Shown: positions 47,267 through 56,597, counted from the first letter of the stretch. The stretch is 64,000 bases of DNA from Legionella beliardensis (GCF_900452395.1 NZ_UGNV01000001.1:2505501-2569500), one strand, 5' to 3'. Numbers and translations: made by a program. Notes: generated from the sequence alone by a model not told the origin.

Positions 47267-47512
47267 TATTACCCCCTGTTTTCTAAGTATTTATTCAAAA
47301 CATAAAGTACTTACACTTATAAATAAGTTTATTTCATAACTAGCATTTTTGCCGCAATGGTTATTATTTTACTCATAGAAAAATACTTATTACCTTTTTA
47401 ATTAACATAATTTTAGTTGAAATAAAATCATTATGAATGGGGGTAAAAATACCTTGTTGTTTCAATTTAGACTTTTATAATAAGGCCAGTATTTATAAAA
47501 GAGATAACGATT

Positions 47513-48793
47513 ATGCCTAAAGTGATACCTATATTATTTACTAATGCGAATCCCTTAACTGTAGCGCAATTAAAAATACTAACAAAAGCCGGCTCAATCT
47601 TATCTAGCGAATTTGGTTTTGAAGTGCCTAGATTAATTATTTCACCTATTAATGACGCCTATATTCAACAGAGAATATATCCTAGAATTGAATTAAATGG
47701 CAAAACATATCACCGCTTGCGTTTTTCTGCGAAAGAAAGATTAGCCCTCGCTCAAGCCACAATACAAGATAATGCTGACGAAGCAGCTATAGATGTTGAA
47801 ATAGATATCGCAGCTTTTGAGCTTAATCATACTGTACTCCCTAATAGTTTACCAAAACGAGGCTATATTGAGCATTGGGAAATGTTAGAGTATTTGCAGT
47901 GCGCTGAGATTGAACGATGTCAGCGTGCAACCATCGAGCCGACCTTATATATTTTAGTTGCCGGGACTGATTTAGCAAATCAACGGGGTAATTGGAATGA
48001 TCTTTCACCAGCCATACCTTGCATGCTCGCTACTCGCAGCACAGTGGATAATGAAACGGGTGAATTAAAGCAGCAAACTAATCTGCAATCACCTAGTGAT
48101 TATTTAAAGCGCTTAGGCTATGAAGGTACTGCTTTTAATCATTTTCAATCGCGTGTTTTTAAATACGTTGAATCTCCATATGCTAACTTATCTTCTACCA
48201 CATTCGCTGAATGCAAACCAGAGGCTTTAAATTTAATGGGAGATAAGGCATTTACTAAATTAGTCTCAATTTTATCTAATTGGTCGAAATCTGAAGTACT
48301 CAAAGAAAATGTACCCCAACAAGTAGAAACAGCTAAAACATCCTTAGCACTTATAAAGAAATATGCCCTAGAAGGCATATTAGGTGAAAATAAAAACGCC
48401 ATTATTCAACAAATATTTCCGGGCGATCTAAAAGCGCCTGCTCTTTTTACAAAAATAAAATCATTTTGCGCCGCTTACTTCAAAGAAAATATCGATGGTT
48501 TACAAAAAATAAATAATATTTTTAATCAAGATGTAACTGATCAAACGCAGACTCAAGATGAAGTTGTTTCACAATTGATAGCCTTAGCAAAATGGAAAAA
48601 GTCTGATTCTAATTTCACCAGTTTTTTTCACCATACTATACGTCATAGATTACCCGAAGTAGAGAAATTTTATCAAATCCTTGCCTCTCTTAATGAGGCC
48701 GACTCAAAATCATGGGATAAGGTTATCCAGGAATTAACTGATTTAACAGAAGCAAGCCCTAAAGCACCTGACCTTCCCGCGCTCATTTGTTAA
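47513..48793 (+). CDS. Eukaryote-NMNAT-like nucleotidyltransferase-fold protein with degenerate catalytic motif
   Basis: The 426-residue protein has an N-terminal half (1-245) laid out like eukaryotic nicotinamide mononucleotide adenylyltransferases. Matching pieces are TNANPLTVAQLKIL where NMNAT has GSFNPITNMHL, LIISPINDAYIQQ for ISPVNDNY, RFSAKERLALAQATI for the following helix, YILVAGTDLANQRGNW for LCGADLLESF, and NLSSTT for ISSTKIR. The HxGH-type His is Gln and the final Arg is missing, so catalysis is doubtful. The last 180 residues are helical and unassigned. No signal peptide. It may be an effector acting on NAD-related ligands; this is inferred by eye only. Confidence 0.6.
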   Translation: MPKVIPILFTNANPLTVAQLKILTKAGSILSSEFGFEVPRLIISPINDAYIQQRIYPRIELNGKTYHRLRFSAKERLALAQATIQDNADEAAIDVEIDIAAFELNHTVLPNSLPKRGYIEHWEMLEYLQCAEIERCQRATIEPTLYILVAGTDLANQRGNWNDLSPAIPCMLATRSTVDNETGELKQQTNLQSPSDYLKRLGYEGTAFNHFQSRVFKYVESPYANLSSTTFAECKPEALNLMGDKAFTKLVSILSNWSKSEVLKENVPQQVETAKTSLALIKKYALEGILGENKNAIIQQIFPGDLKAPALFTKIKSFCAAYFKENIDGLQKINNIFNQDVTDQTQTQDEVVSQLIALAKWKKSDSNFTSFFHHTIRHRLPEVEKFYQILASLNEADSKSWDKVIQELTDLTEASPKAPDLPALIC

Positions 48794-48889
48794 TTTTTGG
48801 ATTAAGTGTAGTTGAAACTAAATAGAGCTAATTTAAATCAAACTAACTTGTCATCTCCACTTAACTTGTCACCTTCGCCTAAGTAACCA

Positions 48890-49186
48890 TAGCCTGGGAG
48901 TAGGCCCATAGCCGTCAGGCTAAGCAAATAGCTCTCTTAGAACCGTAGAAAATAATATGCTTAGAGTACTTACGGCCTCACAGCAGAGGTAAGTTTGGGC
49001 GCTTTTTGGAACGTGGTTGTGCATGGACGCACAACATCGAGCCGCATGGACGGTTTCGGCGCTTCCAAAAAGTGCCCAAACTTACCTCTGCCTGCATCGA
49101 TCTTGACTCTTGGCCGCTTAGCCTGACGGCCATGGGGTGCAGGCCCAAAGGGCCGGAACCCGGGTTTCACTTCGTTACCCAGGCTA
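48890..49186. repeat. MITE-like long inverted repeat
   Basis: The outer ends are TAGCCTGGG (48890) and ACCCAGGCTA (49177-49186). Internal arms pair 48903-48924 with about 49117-49138. The inner arms 48984-49010 and 49064-49090 pair over 27 bp with one mismatch. The centre holds a hairpin, GTTGTGC-ATGGAC-GCACAAC (49016-49035). The right arm also contains a shorter CCCGGGTTTCACTTCG element related to the repeats at 16.5 and 20.1 kb. No transposase frame is present. Two short frames across it (48970-49170, 49006-49236) are repeat-derived. Confidence 0.75.
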
Positions 49187-49429
49187 CATACCTAATTTTC
49201 TACGCAACAATGCTGCAAAGTCCTAAGCAGCGCTAGCAATTAATTTATTTACCATACCTAGTATTTAATTCCAAAAAAAAATATGATGGTTAAATTCATT
49301 CTGCACATCATAATCATAAGCAAATGTGCATCGCTAAGAAAATAAGCTAGTCCAGTGTTTGAAGTCTGCTAGGAATAAAATAATTGCCTAGGGCCTGTTG
49401 TTTAGCAAATCTAAGGAGGGATGAGGTAA

Positions 49430-51718
49430 ATGAAGCTTTTACAATATTATAAAGCACTAAGCCTGCTATGTTTTCTTAGTTTAAGTACTGTATTTGCTGC
49501 CAAAGATCCTATTGGTGTTAGCCTATCACCAGCCGGTGGCTTTCCTCTCCAAACCCAATTAGGCGGTAATTACACTATTTCTTATACTTTAGTAAATAAT
49601 TTACCTACGAAAAAACGAGTAAACGTTTTTGTCTATAAGCAGAAAGGCAATCTATTTGTTGTTAATAATCAATGTAACACTATTTTAAATCCCGCTGGCC
49701 GTGCGGGTAGTGCATGCAATGTCAGTATTAATTTTATACCGACTGACTTTGGCAGAGCGACTATTCAACTCGCAATGCAATATGATAATAACATTGTGCC
49801 TATACCACCAGTAAAGACACGCGTAACATCTAACCCACCACCACCTCCACCGCCCCCACCAGTTACGGGCGTCATTACTTGGCCTGGCAGAAATCAAGGT
49901 ACGGCGCTAGTCGATGCGAATGGTAATGGTGTTGGCTCTTTTGTTGCTAATGCTTTTGATACTACAGGCCAACCTGTTATTTATACCTTTGGCTTAAATG
50001 GGCCAGGCACTATTCTGGGCAATCAAAATGGCTTTTTTCTTTTATCAAATGCTATAGGCCAAAATGAAACAGCGCAAGTCACCGCAACAGCCATTGATGC
50101 CTTGCCAGTGGTGGGCGGACCTATTCCTATTGTAAGGAGTAATATTCCTGCGAAAAGAATTGCTATCTATAATAATAGCCCTATTCCCATTTATCCAATT
50201 ATTGAAACGCCTATACAACCTGTAGATCACTGGTTACAAGCCCAGTTTCAAGTTACAAATATTAATACCGACACCTTTGAGCACACTAACCTTTATCGTG
50301 TTTATATTAATCCTTTGACAGGCGGCATCCCACCAGGTAGATACGCTATTGTTTCCGTGCCATTTTATTCAGCTTTAACGACTAACCCTACACCGAGTAC
50401 GCCTGATCAATATATTGATTGGTGGAACGCAGTTCGCGTTTATCTTTATGACTATTTCCCAAGTCTTGCAATCGCTTATAATGCTGACCGGCAAAATCCC
50501 GTGACACCGCTCACGCCTGCATTATTTTGCGAAATAGGCTCAGCTTGCTTAGGCCCTTTACCTACTTACGCAAGTACCACCGGCCTGCCATTAAATTCTC
50601 CAAGTCAGCTTACTGAATATACATTTGCTAATGTCGTAACGGGCTTAAGCGTACCTTATCCTATAGATAGAAATTATGTAGATTATGACATATCCTACGT
50701 TGATCATACTTATCTACCAGTCGCTATGGAGTCTTATGGTAATAGTATGATTGGTTATACAGGTACGGTGATGGATCTCGTTAATTTTCGATCAATTGTC
50801 CATAACTTTATCAACACCGAGCAATGGCCAATCTATGTCGCTACACCACAATACCCTGCTCCTAAAGTTCCTGGCACTTATAATGTATTAATAGGTAACC
50901 AACCCTTAACGGAGCCTAATACTACGCAAACAGTCGCTGAGCTTACTACTTATTGGCTATCTTGCCTAAATAATATTGCTCATCCTCGCCATCTACAGTG
51001 CCTTAATGTCAATGATTTGTTTACTAAAAACTATGCCAACTATCAAACATTATGCTTGGATAATACCCCTTTAAGTACCTTAAATTTACTCCAGCATGTG
51101 TATGGCTGGGTTGCTTTTACTTGTACAGGGGTTACTAATAATTTAGCCTCAACGCCTGGGGCAAATTACACACAAGCTGAGAATTCTTACCAAATACTCC
51201 AATATACGCCACCATTTAATCCTTATGTGCAACTTATTCATAGCGCTACTTATCTCAATATGAACGCTTATGCATTTTCTATTGATGATGCAGTAGGAAA
51301 TATGAATGTCCGGGGAGCAGGTGTTGTGATTGCGATAGGTGGTGCTCAGGGCTTACCTAATCCTAATCCATTCAATAAAAATGCAACGGCAAACGTAAAT
51401 TTAGGTGCACCCGTATCGGGAGGCGCTTCGTGGCTATCGTATGGTATTTGCTCGGCAACTCCTAATCAAAATTTTGATCAAGGTGTCTTTTCATTTCAAA
51501 TTCAAACAGTCACTTATCCCTGTGTTATTACCCTGCAAGATAGTAATAATCTTATCTATCGTTTTACAGTATTAGCACCACCACCCTTTCAAGGCGGGAA
51601 CACATCAACCTACATTAACTGCAACCTAAGCCCACCAAGTACGCAAGCTTGGTGTCAAGGGATTAATATTGATTTTAATACTCGACATGATATTGATACA
51701 CCATCACCCGTCATCTAA
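49430..51718 (+). CDS. Large secreted protein with Pro-rich linker, function unknown
   Basis: The 762-residue protein has a signal peptide (KALSLLCFLSLSTVFA, cleavage about residue 23), a beta-rich N-terminal domain (25-135), a poly-Pro linker (NPPPPPPPPPV), a second beta-rich part, and a large domain from about 240 with many Tyr, Asp and Pro (VDYDISYVDHTYLPVAM, GYTGTVMDLVNF). Cys pairs suggest disulfides in an exported protein. The layout (domain, linker, large domain) is that of type II-secreted hydrolases, but I cannot assign a catalytic family. A good ribosome-binding site (AAGGAGGGATGAGGTAA) precedes the ATG. Confidence 0.75.
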   Translation: MKLLQYYKALSLLCFLSLSTVFAAKDPIGVSLSPAGGFPLQTQLGGNYTISYTLVNNLPTKKRVNVFVYKQKGNLFVVNNQCNTILNPAGRAGSACNVSINFIPTDFGRATIQLAMQYDNNIVPIPPVKTRVTSNPPPPPPPPPVTGVITWPGRNQGTALVDANGNGVGSFVANAFDTTGQPVIYTFGLNGPGTILGNQNGFFLLSNAIGQNETAQVTATAIDALPVVGGPIPIVRSNIPAKRIAIYNNSPIPIYPIIETPIQPVDHWLQAQFQVTNINTDTFEHTNLYRVYINPLTGGIPPGRYAIVSVPFYSALTTNPTPSTPDQYIDWWNAVRVYLYDYFPSLAIAYNADRQNPVTPLTPALFCEIGSACLGPLPTYASTTGLPLNSPSQLTEYTFANVVTGLSVPYPIDRNYVDYDISYVDHTYLPVAMESYGNSMIGYTGTVMDLVNFRSIVHNFINTEQWPIYVATPQYPAPKVPGTYNVLIGNQPLTEPNTTQTVAELTTYWLSCLNNIAHPRHLQCLNVNDLFTKNYANYQTLCLDNTPLSTLNLLQHVYGWVAFTCTGVTNNLASTPGANYTQAENSYQILQYTPPFNPYVQLIHSATYLNMNAYAFSIDDAVGNMNVRGAGVVIAIGGAQGLPNPNPFNKNATANVNLGAPVSGGASWLSYGICSATPNQNFDQGVFSFQIQTVTYPCVITLQDSNNLIYRFTVLAPPPFQGGNTSTYINCNLSPPSTQAWCQGINIDFNTRHDIDTPSPVI

Positions 51719-51750
51719 GCATTTCCTGGATGTGGTCTCTAATATGAATG

Positions 51751-51783
51751 TGACCTAAAAGATGCAAGGTATCTTTTAGGTCA
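51751..51783. terminator. Perfect 13-bp stem-loop between convergent genes
   Basis: TGACCTAAAAGAT and ATCTTTTAGGTCA form a perfect 13-bp stem with a 7-base loop (GCAAGGT). It lies between the stop of the secreted-protein gene and the stop of the leftward gene, where a two-way terminator would sit. There is no T-run on either side, so it may instead be an mRNA-stabilising hairpin. Confidence 0.55.
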
Positions 51784-51833
51784 TACAATAGTAGGTATGA
51801 TTTTAGAGCTGACTTTGTCGATTACATAACGTG

Positions 51834-52649
51834 CTATTTGAATTTAAACCCGTCTTCTTCTGGTGTATCATTTGCAGGCACTTGATTTAGCGTAATTTGT
51901 TGGATTTTCTTTTCAATGGCAGAAAGCTCATTATCAACAGGTTTGCTAATCGCATCAAGTATTGCAGCTTGCTCTTTAACCTCTTCACTTATTGCTGCAA
52001 AATCTTCTGAGGAAATATCACCTTCTGGCAACGTCTCTCCCATAGCTGCTTCGTCGCCTACACTAGAGGCTGAAGCGTCAATTTGTTTTAACTTATCATT
52101 TCTTATTTGATTAATTTCTTCTACTGATTCTGGTGTTCTAGGAACAGTATATTCATGTGGGTCACTGGCTCCTATTTTCGTTCTAAGGATTATAGGAGAA
52201 TTGTTAAAAGATGCACGATGCACATCTTCTGCTTGGCGTATTACATGGCCATTGCTCGATTCTAAAATTCTATTGACTAGTATGCCTTTTTTTTCCCATT
52301 CCTCAAGCATCTTATTATTAATTAAAAAATCGGCAAGTATCTCATTCGCAGCAGTACATAAATTTACATCCGCAATAAACGTTAAACTAGCGACGGCTTG
52401 AATACCGCCTAGTTCCTCTATAATTTTTTCTAGCTTAGATAATATGGCATTTTCTATATTTTTTAAGACTTCATTATTCTCAATATTTAAATTAGCTTCT
52501 GTAGGTGATGGAATTAACACACCCCTTTTTTTTGCTCTAATTTTTTCTACATTATAACCTGATTTACCCATCATACTGTTATGATAGCAGCTCACTAATA
52601 CTTCCTGATTATTGCCTAATCCGTAATAAAAATAAGCATCTCTTGGCAT
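51834..52649 (-). CDS. Hypothetical protein with acidic C-terminal half, possible effector
   Basis: The 271-residue protein is not recognised. The N-terminal MPRDAYFYYGLGNNQEVLVSCYHNS and the middle NGHVIRQAEDVHRASFNNS look globular. From about residue 160 it becomes polar and acidic (EEINQIRNDKLKQ, DISSEDFAAISEEVKEQ), ending in PEEDGFKFK. No signal peptide or TM segment. An acidic C-terminal tail is a common though weak mark of Dot/Icm substrates. The small coiled-coil gene lies 120 bp upstream in the same direction, so they may share a transcript. Confidence 0.65.
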   Translation of the reverse strand: MPRDAYFYYGLGNNQEVLVSCYHNSMMGKSGYNVEKIRAKKRGVLIPSPTEANLNIENNEVLKNIENAILSKLEKIIEELGGIQAVASLTFIADVNLCTAANEILADFLINNKMLEEWEKKGILVNRILESSNGHVIRQAEDVHRASFNNSPIILRTKIGASDPHEYTVPRTPESVEEINQIRNDKLKQIDASASSVGDEAAMGETLPEGDISSEDFAAISEEVKEQAAILDAISKPVDNELSAIEKKIQQITLNQVPANDTPEEDGFKFK

Positions 52650-52769
52650 GATTTACGTTTACTTTTAACAAAATTTATTTATTTTATTGTAATAGGAAAT
52701 AATTAAGGGAATATTAAATTATATAAGGGAGTTTTAAATAAGTAACTTTTTCTTATTAAATCTAAGCAT

Positions 52770-53084
52770 CTAAGCTTCAAACTGTGCTCTTAATGATTCA
52801 TATTTTCGTTTAAATTCTTTAATTTTTTCTTCAGGATTTGTTTCTAATAATTTTTTCTCTAAAAAATTAATATTATCTTTTAAAACTTGCAATTCAGTAT
52901 CTAATTTTTCATCAGGTTTTTCTTGTCTTTTTAATAATAAAGCTTGCTGCTTCTTTTTTAAGCCATTTAAATAACTATAAAATGATTCTAGCTTTTGTTC
53001 CCGCGTTACTAGCTCTTTTTTAAACTGATTTAATGAACGTCTAACAGTATCTTCGGGTTTAATATATTTATCAAAGAATATCAT
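52770..53084 (-). CDS. Small coiled-coil protein
   Basis: The 104-residue protein is almost wholly predicted coiled coil (Lys/Glu/Leu/Gln-rich from about residue 15 to the end), with no signal peptide and no known domain. A ribosome-binding site (CAGGTAGCT before ATG) supports translation. It precedes the acidic unknown protein and could be its chaperone or partner; this is only suggested by position. Confidence 0.6.
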   Translation of the reverse strand: MIFFDKYIKPEDTVRRSLNQFKKELVTREQKLESFYSYLNGLKKKQQALLLKRQEKPDEKLDTELQVLKDNINFLEKKLLETNPEEKIKEFKRKYESLRAQFEA

Positions 53085-53222
53085 AGCTACCTGTCTGACG
53101 AGTCTTTCGTATCAGTTAATTTTAGTACAATTAGCTTAACATAGTATTAATTTATGTTGGTAAAAGAAATTTTGTTATAACTAATTGAGTTTCGTATAGA
53201 GCCAATGGTTTTAAAACCTGCA

Positions 53223-54062
53223 TTAATCCGCAATTTGGCTCATTAATTCAGGCCTGTATTCAAAATGCATGGTATCGTAGTGATACCATTTACCTCCCCA
53301 TATAAAACCATATTTTTCAAAAATTGGGATAATCTCCCAAGGAATGCTGTTACGGTATTTAACTGGAGTAGTCTCAGTAATGGGTTTTTTAGCTTTTTGT
53401 AGATCCCATTGCCAATAATTTGATTTATCGGCATTAATATCAATAGTCATGCCAAAGCTATGATTACTGAGGCGATGCGTATTAGCAATAAGCCGCCATT
53501 TAAAAGTACCACCAGGATTTTTTAAGAAAACGATATACTCTGGATGCTTGGCAACAAGCGTCTCTAACTCGTTGGAAACACTTATTAATTTTTGACTAAC
53601 CTGGTTAACTGTCGTAACACGCAAAGGATAAGCGTGCCCAAATAATTTTGGCATCCAATAAATCGTTGTTAAATGCGATTTCACCTCTTCCTCAGAGTTT
53701 CCATACATTTTACGAAAAAATGGCTCATATCGTATACGACCAGGATCACTGGTCGGATGGTAGTTTTTAGGATTAGGTGGTATACCAGAATCATAAACAA
53801 CATCTTTAATCTGATCGTATAAGGAGGGCTTGTCTAATTTTTCTTGCCAAGTTTTATTAGGATGGTTATCGCCGGCACTCATTTTCGTGCCATCTGCCCA
53901 GACTATATAATCAGCGAAAACTGCTTTTATATGTTCGGGATAGGCTTGTTGTAGGCGAGTTAAATCAGCCAACGTTGTTGCATAGATATTAAAGTTTAGT
54001 AAAAAGAGGCTCCAGAATTTAATTTGCATTAGCCTAGTTAATTTAAGCGAGTATAAGCTCAT
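53223..54062 (-). CDS. M15-family D,D/L,D-carboxypeptidase-like peptidase (VanY type)
   Basis: The 279-residue protein has an N-terminal hydrophobic signal (about 10-28). The zinc site of M15 peptidases is visible: HSFGMTIDIN gives the His-(x6)-Asp pair, and YDTMHFEYRPEL the catalytic Asp/Glu region with the third ligand His. KWRLIANTHRLSNHS is the usual preceding strand. Such enzymes trim peptidoglycan stem peptides in the periplasm. Upstream sequence 30-140 is an extra domain of unknown role. Monocistronic. Confidence 0.87.
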   Translation of the reverse strand: MSLYSLKLTRLMQIKFWSLFLLNFNIYATTLADLTRLQQAYPEHIKAVFADYIVWADGTKMSAGDNHPNKTWQEKLDKPSLYDQIKDVVYDSGIPPNPKNYHPTSDPGRIRYEPFFRKMYGNSEEEVKSHLTTIYWMPKLFGHAYPLRVTTVNQVSQKLISVSNELETLVAKHPEYIVFLKNPGGTFKWRLIANTHRLSNHSFGMTIDINADKSNYWQWDLQKAKKPITETTPVKYRNSIPWEIIPIFEKYGFIWGGKWYHYDTMHFEYRPELMSQIAD

Positions 54063-54197
54063 GAGGATATAAATTAAATAATTAGATATAAATTATAGAT
54101 TTATTTTCTTTATACACAAGATATAGTTTATCTTCTAAAAAATAGAAAGAAATAACTATGGTTTATTAATATATAACCGTTAGAAGCAAACGCCATG

Positions 54198-55025
54198 CTA
54201 ACTCGACCTACCTCTTAAAACAGCTTTAAATTTAGACTTAGGCTCAGCCTTAAGCTTACGATTTTTTAAGTAATATATAATAAGAAAAATTGCACCCGCT
54301 GCTAATACATGTTTTAAAGTATGCCCGCTAACTAATTGCCAAGACCAATCATAAACTTGTTTATCTAAGGCTTCTGCAAGCTTTGCAAAGCTAAATAAAA
54401 TAAATACGCCAATTAAGTAACGCTCACCTGTATAATTTGATGAGAAAAAAATAAAGGTCAATAAAATCATTAAAATTGGATAGGCTTGTGACCAGCCGTA
54501 TAAACGTAAATCACCGCGACCTAATTGCTCACTTAGTTCCCAATAACCGGCACAAAATGAAGCAATTAAAATAGCAGGAATTAATAAATAAAAACCAACC
54601 CAGTGATTAATTCTCTCCATTATAAAGGCTGAAAAAAAGGACATAAAAATAATGCCCATAGGCAATCTATCCCAAAATAATGAAGCATTATTTGGTAACC
54701 AGTGATAATAAGCAGAGCCAACGCCTGTAAGAATTGCACCAAGAAACAACCCTATATAAGGCCATTTTAACTGTGCACTAGGTAAGTTAACTTTTCTCTG
54801 GCTGGTGAGAAGAGTTATTAAACCAACAACACCCGCAATTATGAATAGCGCGTTGGAGATAACGTTGAAAAAATTTGGAATAGCCAGCATGAGGCGTTTA
54901 TCAGCAAAATCATGATAACTTAATGCTTGCGGAATAGGCGGAATTAAGGCAAGCGCAAGAGTCGTAGTGATTGAGATAACTAAAAGTACGGTAACTACTA
55001 AATAAAATGCTTTTTCATGCTGCAC
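54198..55025 (-). CDS. Alkaline-ceramidase-like integral membrane hydrolase (CREST superfamily)
   Basis: The 275-residue protein has seven predicted TM helices. GVGSAYYHWLPNNASLFWDRLPM (cut here: SAYYHWLPNN and LFWDRLPM) has the conserved Ser, His and Asp of the CREST/ceramidase fold, and FADKRLMLAIPNFFNVISNA carries the N-terminal pattern. The final helix has a His (SGHTLKHVLAAG) where the zinc-binding pair lies. Eukaryotic members cleave ceramides; bacterial members are poorly studied. A host-lipid role is possible but not shown. It diverges from the MarR operon. Confidence 0.8.
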   Translation of the reverse strand: MQHEKAFYLVVTVLLVISITTTLALALIPPIPQALSYHDFADKRLMLAIPNFFNVISNALFIIAGVVGLITLLTSQRKVNLPSAQLKWPYIGLFLGAILTGVGSAYYHWLPNNASLFWDRLPMGIIFMSFFSAFIMERINHWVGFYLLIPAILIASFCAGYWELSEQLGRGDLRLYGWSQAYPILMILLTFIFFSSNYTGERYLIGVFILFSFAKLAEALDKQVYDWSWQLVSGHTLKHVLAAGAIFLIIYYLKNRKLKAEPKSKFKAVLRGRSS

Positions 55026-55150
55026 GCGCCTATCCTTATCATTTTATTGATTAACTATTGCTTTCGCTACTTATTAAATTAGTCATAAGTACTAAATTAG
55101 TCAATACCGATGCATTGACAATTGTTGCCTAGACAACTATTATTATTTGT

Positions 55151-55624
55151 ATGAGTAAACTATCCGATCCAAGTCACTTAGAGAATCACTTAGGCTATTG
55201 GCTGCGTTGCCTTTCTAATTTTGTATCTGGAAGCTTTGCAGAGAAATTAGCCACACTGCACATTTCAGTCGCGCAGTGGGTGGTATTACGCACGCTTTTT
55301 GACTATGACTCTACTACTTTAAATGAAGCAGCGCATGCAATTGGTGTAGACAAAAGCTCACTATCGCGCATGATTGAACGCCTTGTTCAACGAGAGCTTG
55401 TGAAGCGCGCCGAAGGTAAAGATAGGCGGTCTGTTAGCTTGTCATTAACAGCTGCTGGTAGAAAGCTTGTTCCTAAATTGGCAAAACTTGCAGACGAGAA
55501 TGATGAAGCGTTTTTTCGTAGCCTATCTCTTAGAGAGCGTGAAAAGCTTCTATTCCTAATCAAACAGCTGCTTAAAGCCAATAACTGGGATTTAACGACG
55601 CATGGCAAAGATAGAATGTTATAA
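55151..55624 (+). CDS. MarR family transcriptional regulator
   Basis: The 157-residue protein has the winged-helix layout of MarR. The recognition part is LNEAAHAIGVDKSSLSRMIERLVQRELVKR (given in parts: AIGVDKSSLSRMIERL), followed by the wing AEGKDRRSVSLSLTAAGRKL, a strong family signature. N- and C-terminal helices would form the dimer. It starts a three-gene operon with a DUF1398 gene (8-bp gap) and tag (8-bp gap), and may control them or the divergent ceramidase-like gene. Confidence 0.93.
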   Translation: MSKLSDPSHLENHLGYWLRCLSNFVSGSFAEKLATLHISVAQWVVLRTLFDYDSTTLNEAAHAIGVDKSSLSRMIERLVQRELVKRAEGKDRRSVSLSLTAAGRKLVPKLAKLADENDEAFFRSLSLREREKLLFLIKQLLKANNWDLTTHGKDRML

Positions 55625-55632
55625 ATGGAGAC

Positions 55633-56019
55633 ATGATGAATATCAACGTTATTAATGAATGTACAGAGCTTTCCTTTGAAGGCAACATAAAATTTCCTGA
55701 TGTAATTAAACAATTGGCTGCCAACAAAGTCGAGCGTTATCTGGTTGATCTTGTAGGTAAACAGAAATTGAATTACGGAGCAGACAACAATGTATACACC
55801 GAATCATTGCCTTTAAATGGCCAAGCAGTTTCCCCTACCTTTGATGTGGCTGCGATTAAAAGCGCTATCCTAGATAGTCAGCAAAATAAAATTAATTACC
55901 CTGATTTTCTAGACCGTATCATTGCCTCTGGCTGTAGTCATTATGAAGTATTTATTACGGGTCGCAAAGTTATTTACTTTGGCCGTGATGGTAGCCAACA
56001 CATTGAATTATTTCCTTAG
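55633..56019 (+). CDS. DUF1398 family protein
   Basis: The 128-residue protein matches DUF1398. It has an FPDVIKQLAANKVERYLVDL helix-strand, a middle FDVAAIKSAILDSQQNKINYPDF helix (in parts: FDVAAIKSAILD), and the end SGCSHYEVFITGRKVIYFGRDG. Members are small soluble proteins of unknown role, often next to regulators. The second ATG at 55636 is an equally good start, 3 bases downstream; GGAG lies at a suitable distance for either. It is the middle gene of the MarR-DUF1398-tag operon. Confidence 0.85.
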   Translation: MMNINVINECTELSFEGNIKFPDVIKQLAANKVERYLVDLVGKQKLNYGADNNVYTESLPLNGQAVSPTFDVAAIKSAILDSQQNKINYPDFLDRIIASGCSHYEVFITGRKVIYFGRDGSQHIELFP

Positions 56020-56027
56020 GAAGAACC

Positions 56028-56597
56028 ATGACTAAACGGTGCGCCTGGCTACCTGAGAATAAACCACTTTATACTATTTATCATGATACAGAATGGGGTG
56101 TGCCAGTACATGATGATCATAAGCATTTTGAAATGTTAATCTTAGAAGGCGCACAAGCAGGCTTAAGTTGGTACACTATTCTTAAACGCCGCGACGATTA
56201 CCGTAAGGCATTCAAAGAGTTTAATCCAGCGGCCGTTGCTAGTATGACTGATACTGAACTTGAGCAGGTCTTAACAACAACAAATGTGATTCGGCATCGT
56301 CTTAAAATTTTTTCAGCTCGCAAAAATGCGGCTGTTTTTCAAACTATTCAAAAAGAGTTTGGCTCCTTTGATGCGTATGTTTGGCAATATGTCAATGGCA
56401 TACCAAAACTTAATTTGCCACAAATGCTTAAAGATATACCAGCATCAACAAAAGAATCCGCGGCCCTCTCTGATGATTTAAAAAAGCGGGGCATGAGCTT
56501 TGTTGGCTCAACCGTTATATATGCTTATATGCAGGCAATTGGTATAGTAAATGATCATATGCAAGATTGCTTCCTATGCCCACAACTAGGATCTTAA
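56028..56597 (+). CDS. tag: DNA-3-methyladenine glycosylase I
   Basis: The 189-residue protein is a typical TagA. N-terminal C5 and the YHDTEWGVPVHDD motif, the base-pocket stretch LEGAQAGLSWYTIL, and the C-terminal HMQDCFLC zinc ligands (Cys, His, His, Cys set with the N-terminus) are all present. It removes 3-methyladenine from alkylated DNA. The gene ends the MarR operon, which suggests a stress link. Confidence 0.95.
   Translation: MTKRCAWLPENKPLYTIYHDTEWGVPVHDDHKHFEMLILEGAQAGLSWYTILKRRDDYRKAFKEFNPAAVASMTDTELEQVLTTTNVIRHRLKIFSARKNAAVFQTIQKEFGSFDAYVWQYVNGIPKLNLPQMLKDIPASTKESAALSDDLKKRGMSFVGSTVIYAYMQAIGIVNDHMQDCFLCPQLGS

Noticed and set aside
48970-49236. Overlapping frames on both strands
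   Set aside because: Both lie inside the MITE-like inverted repeat and mirror each other.
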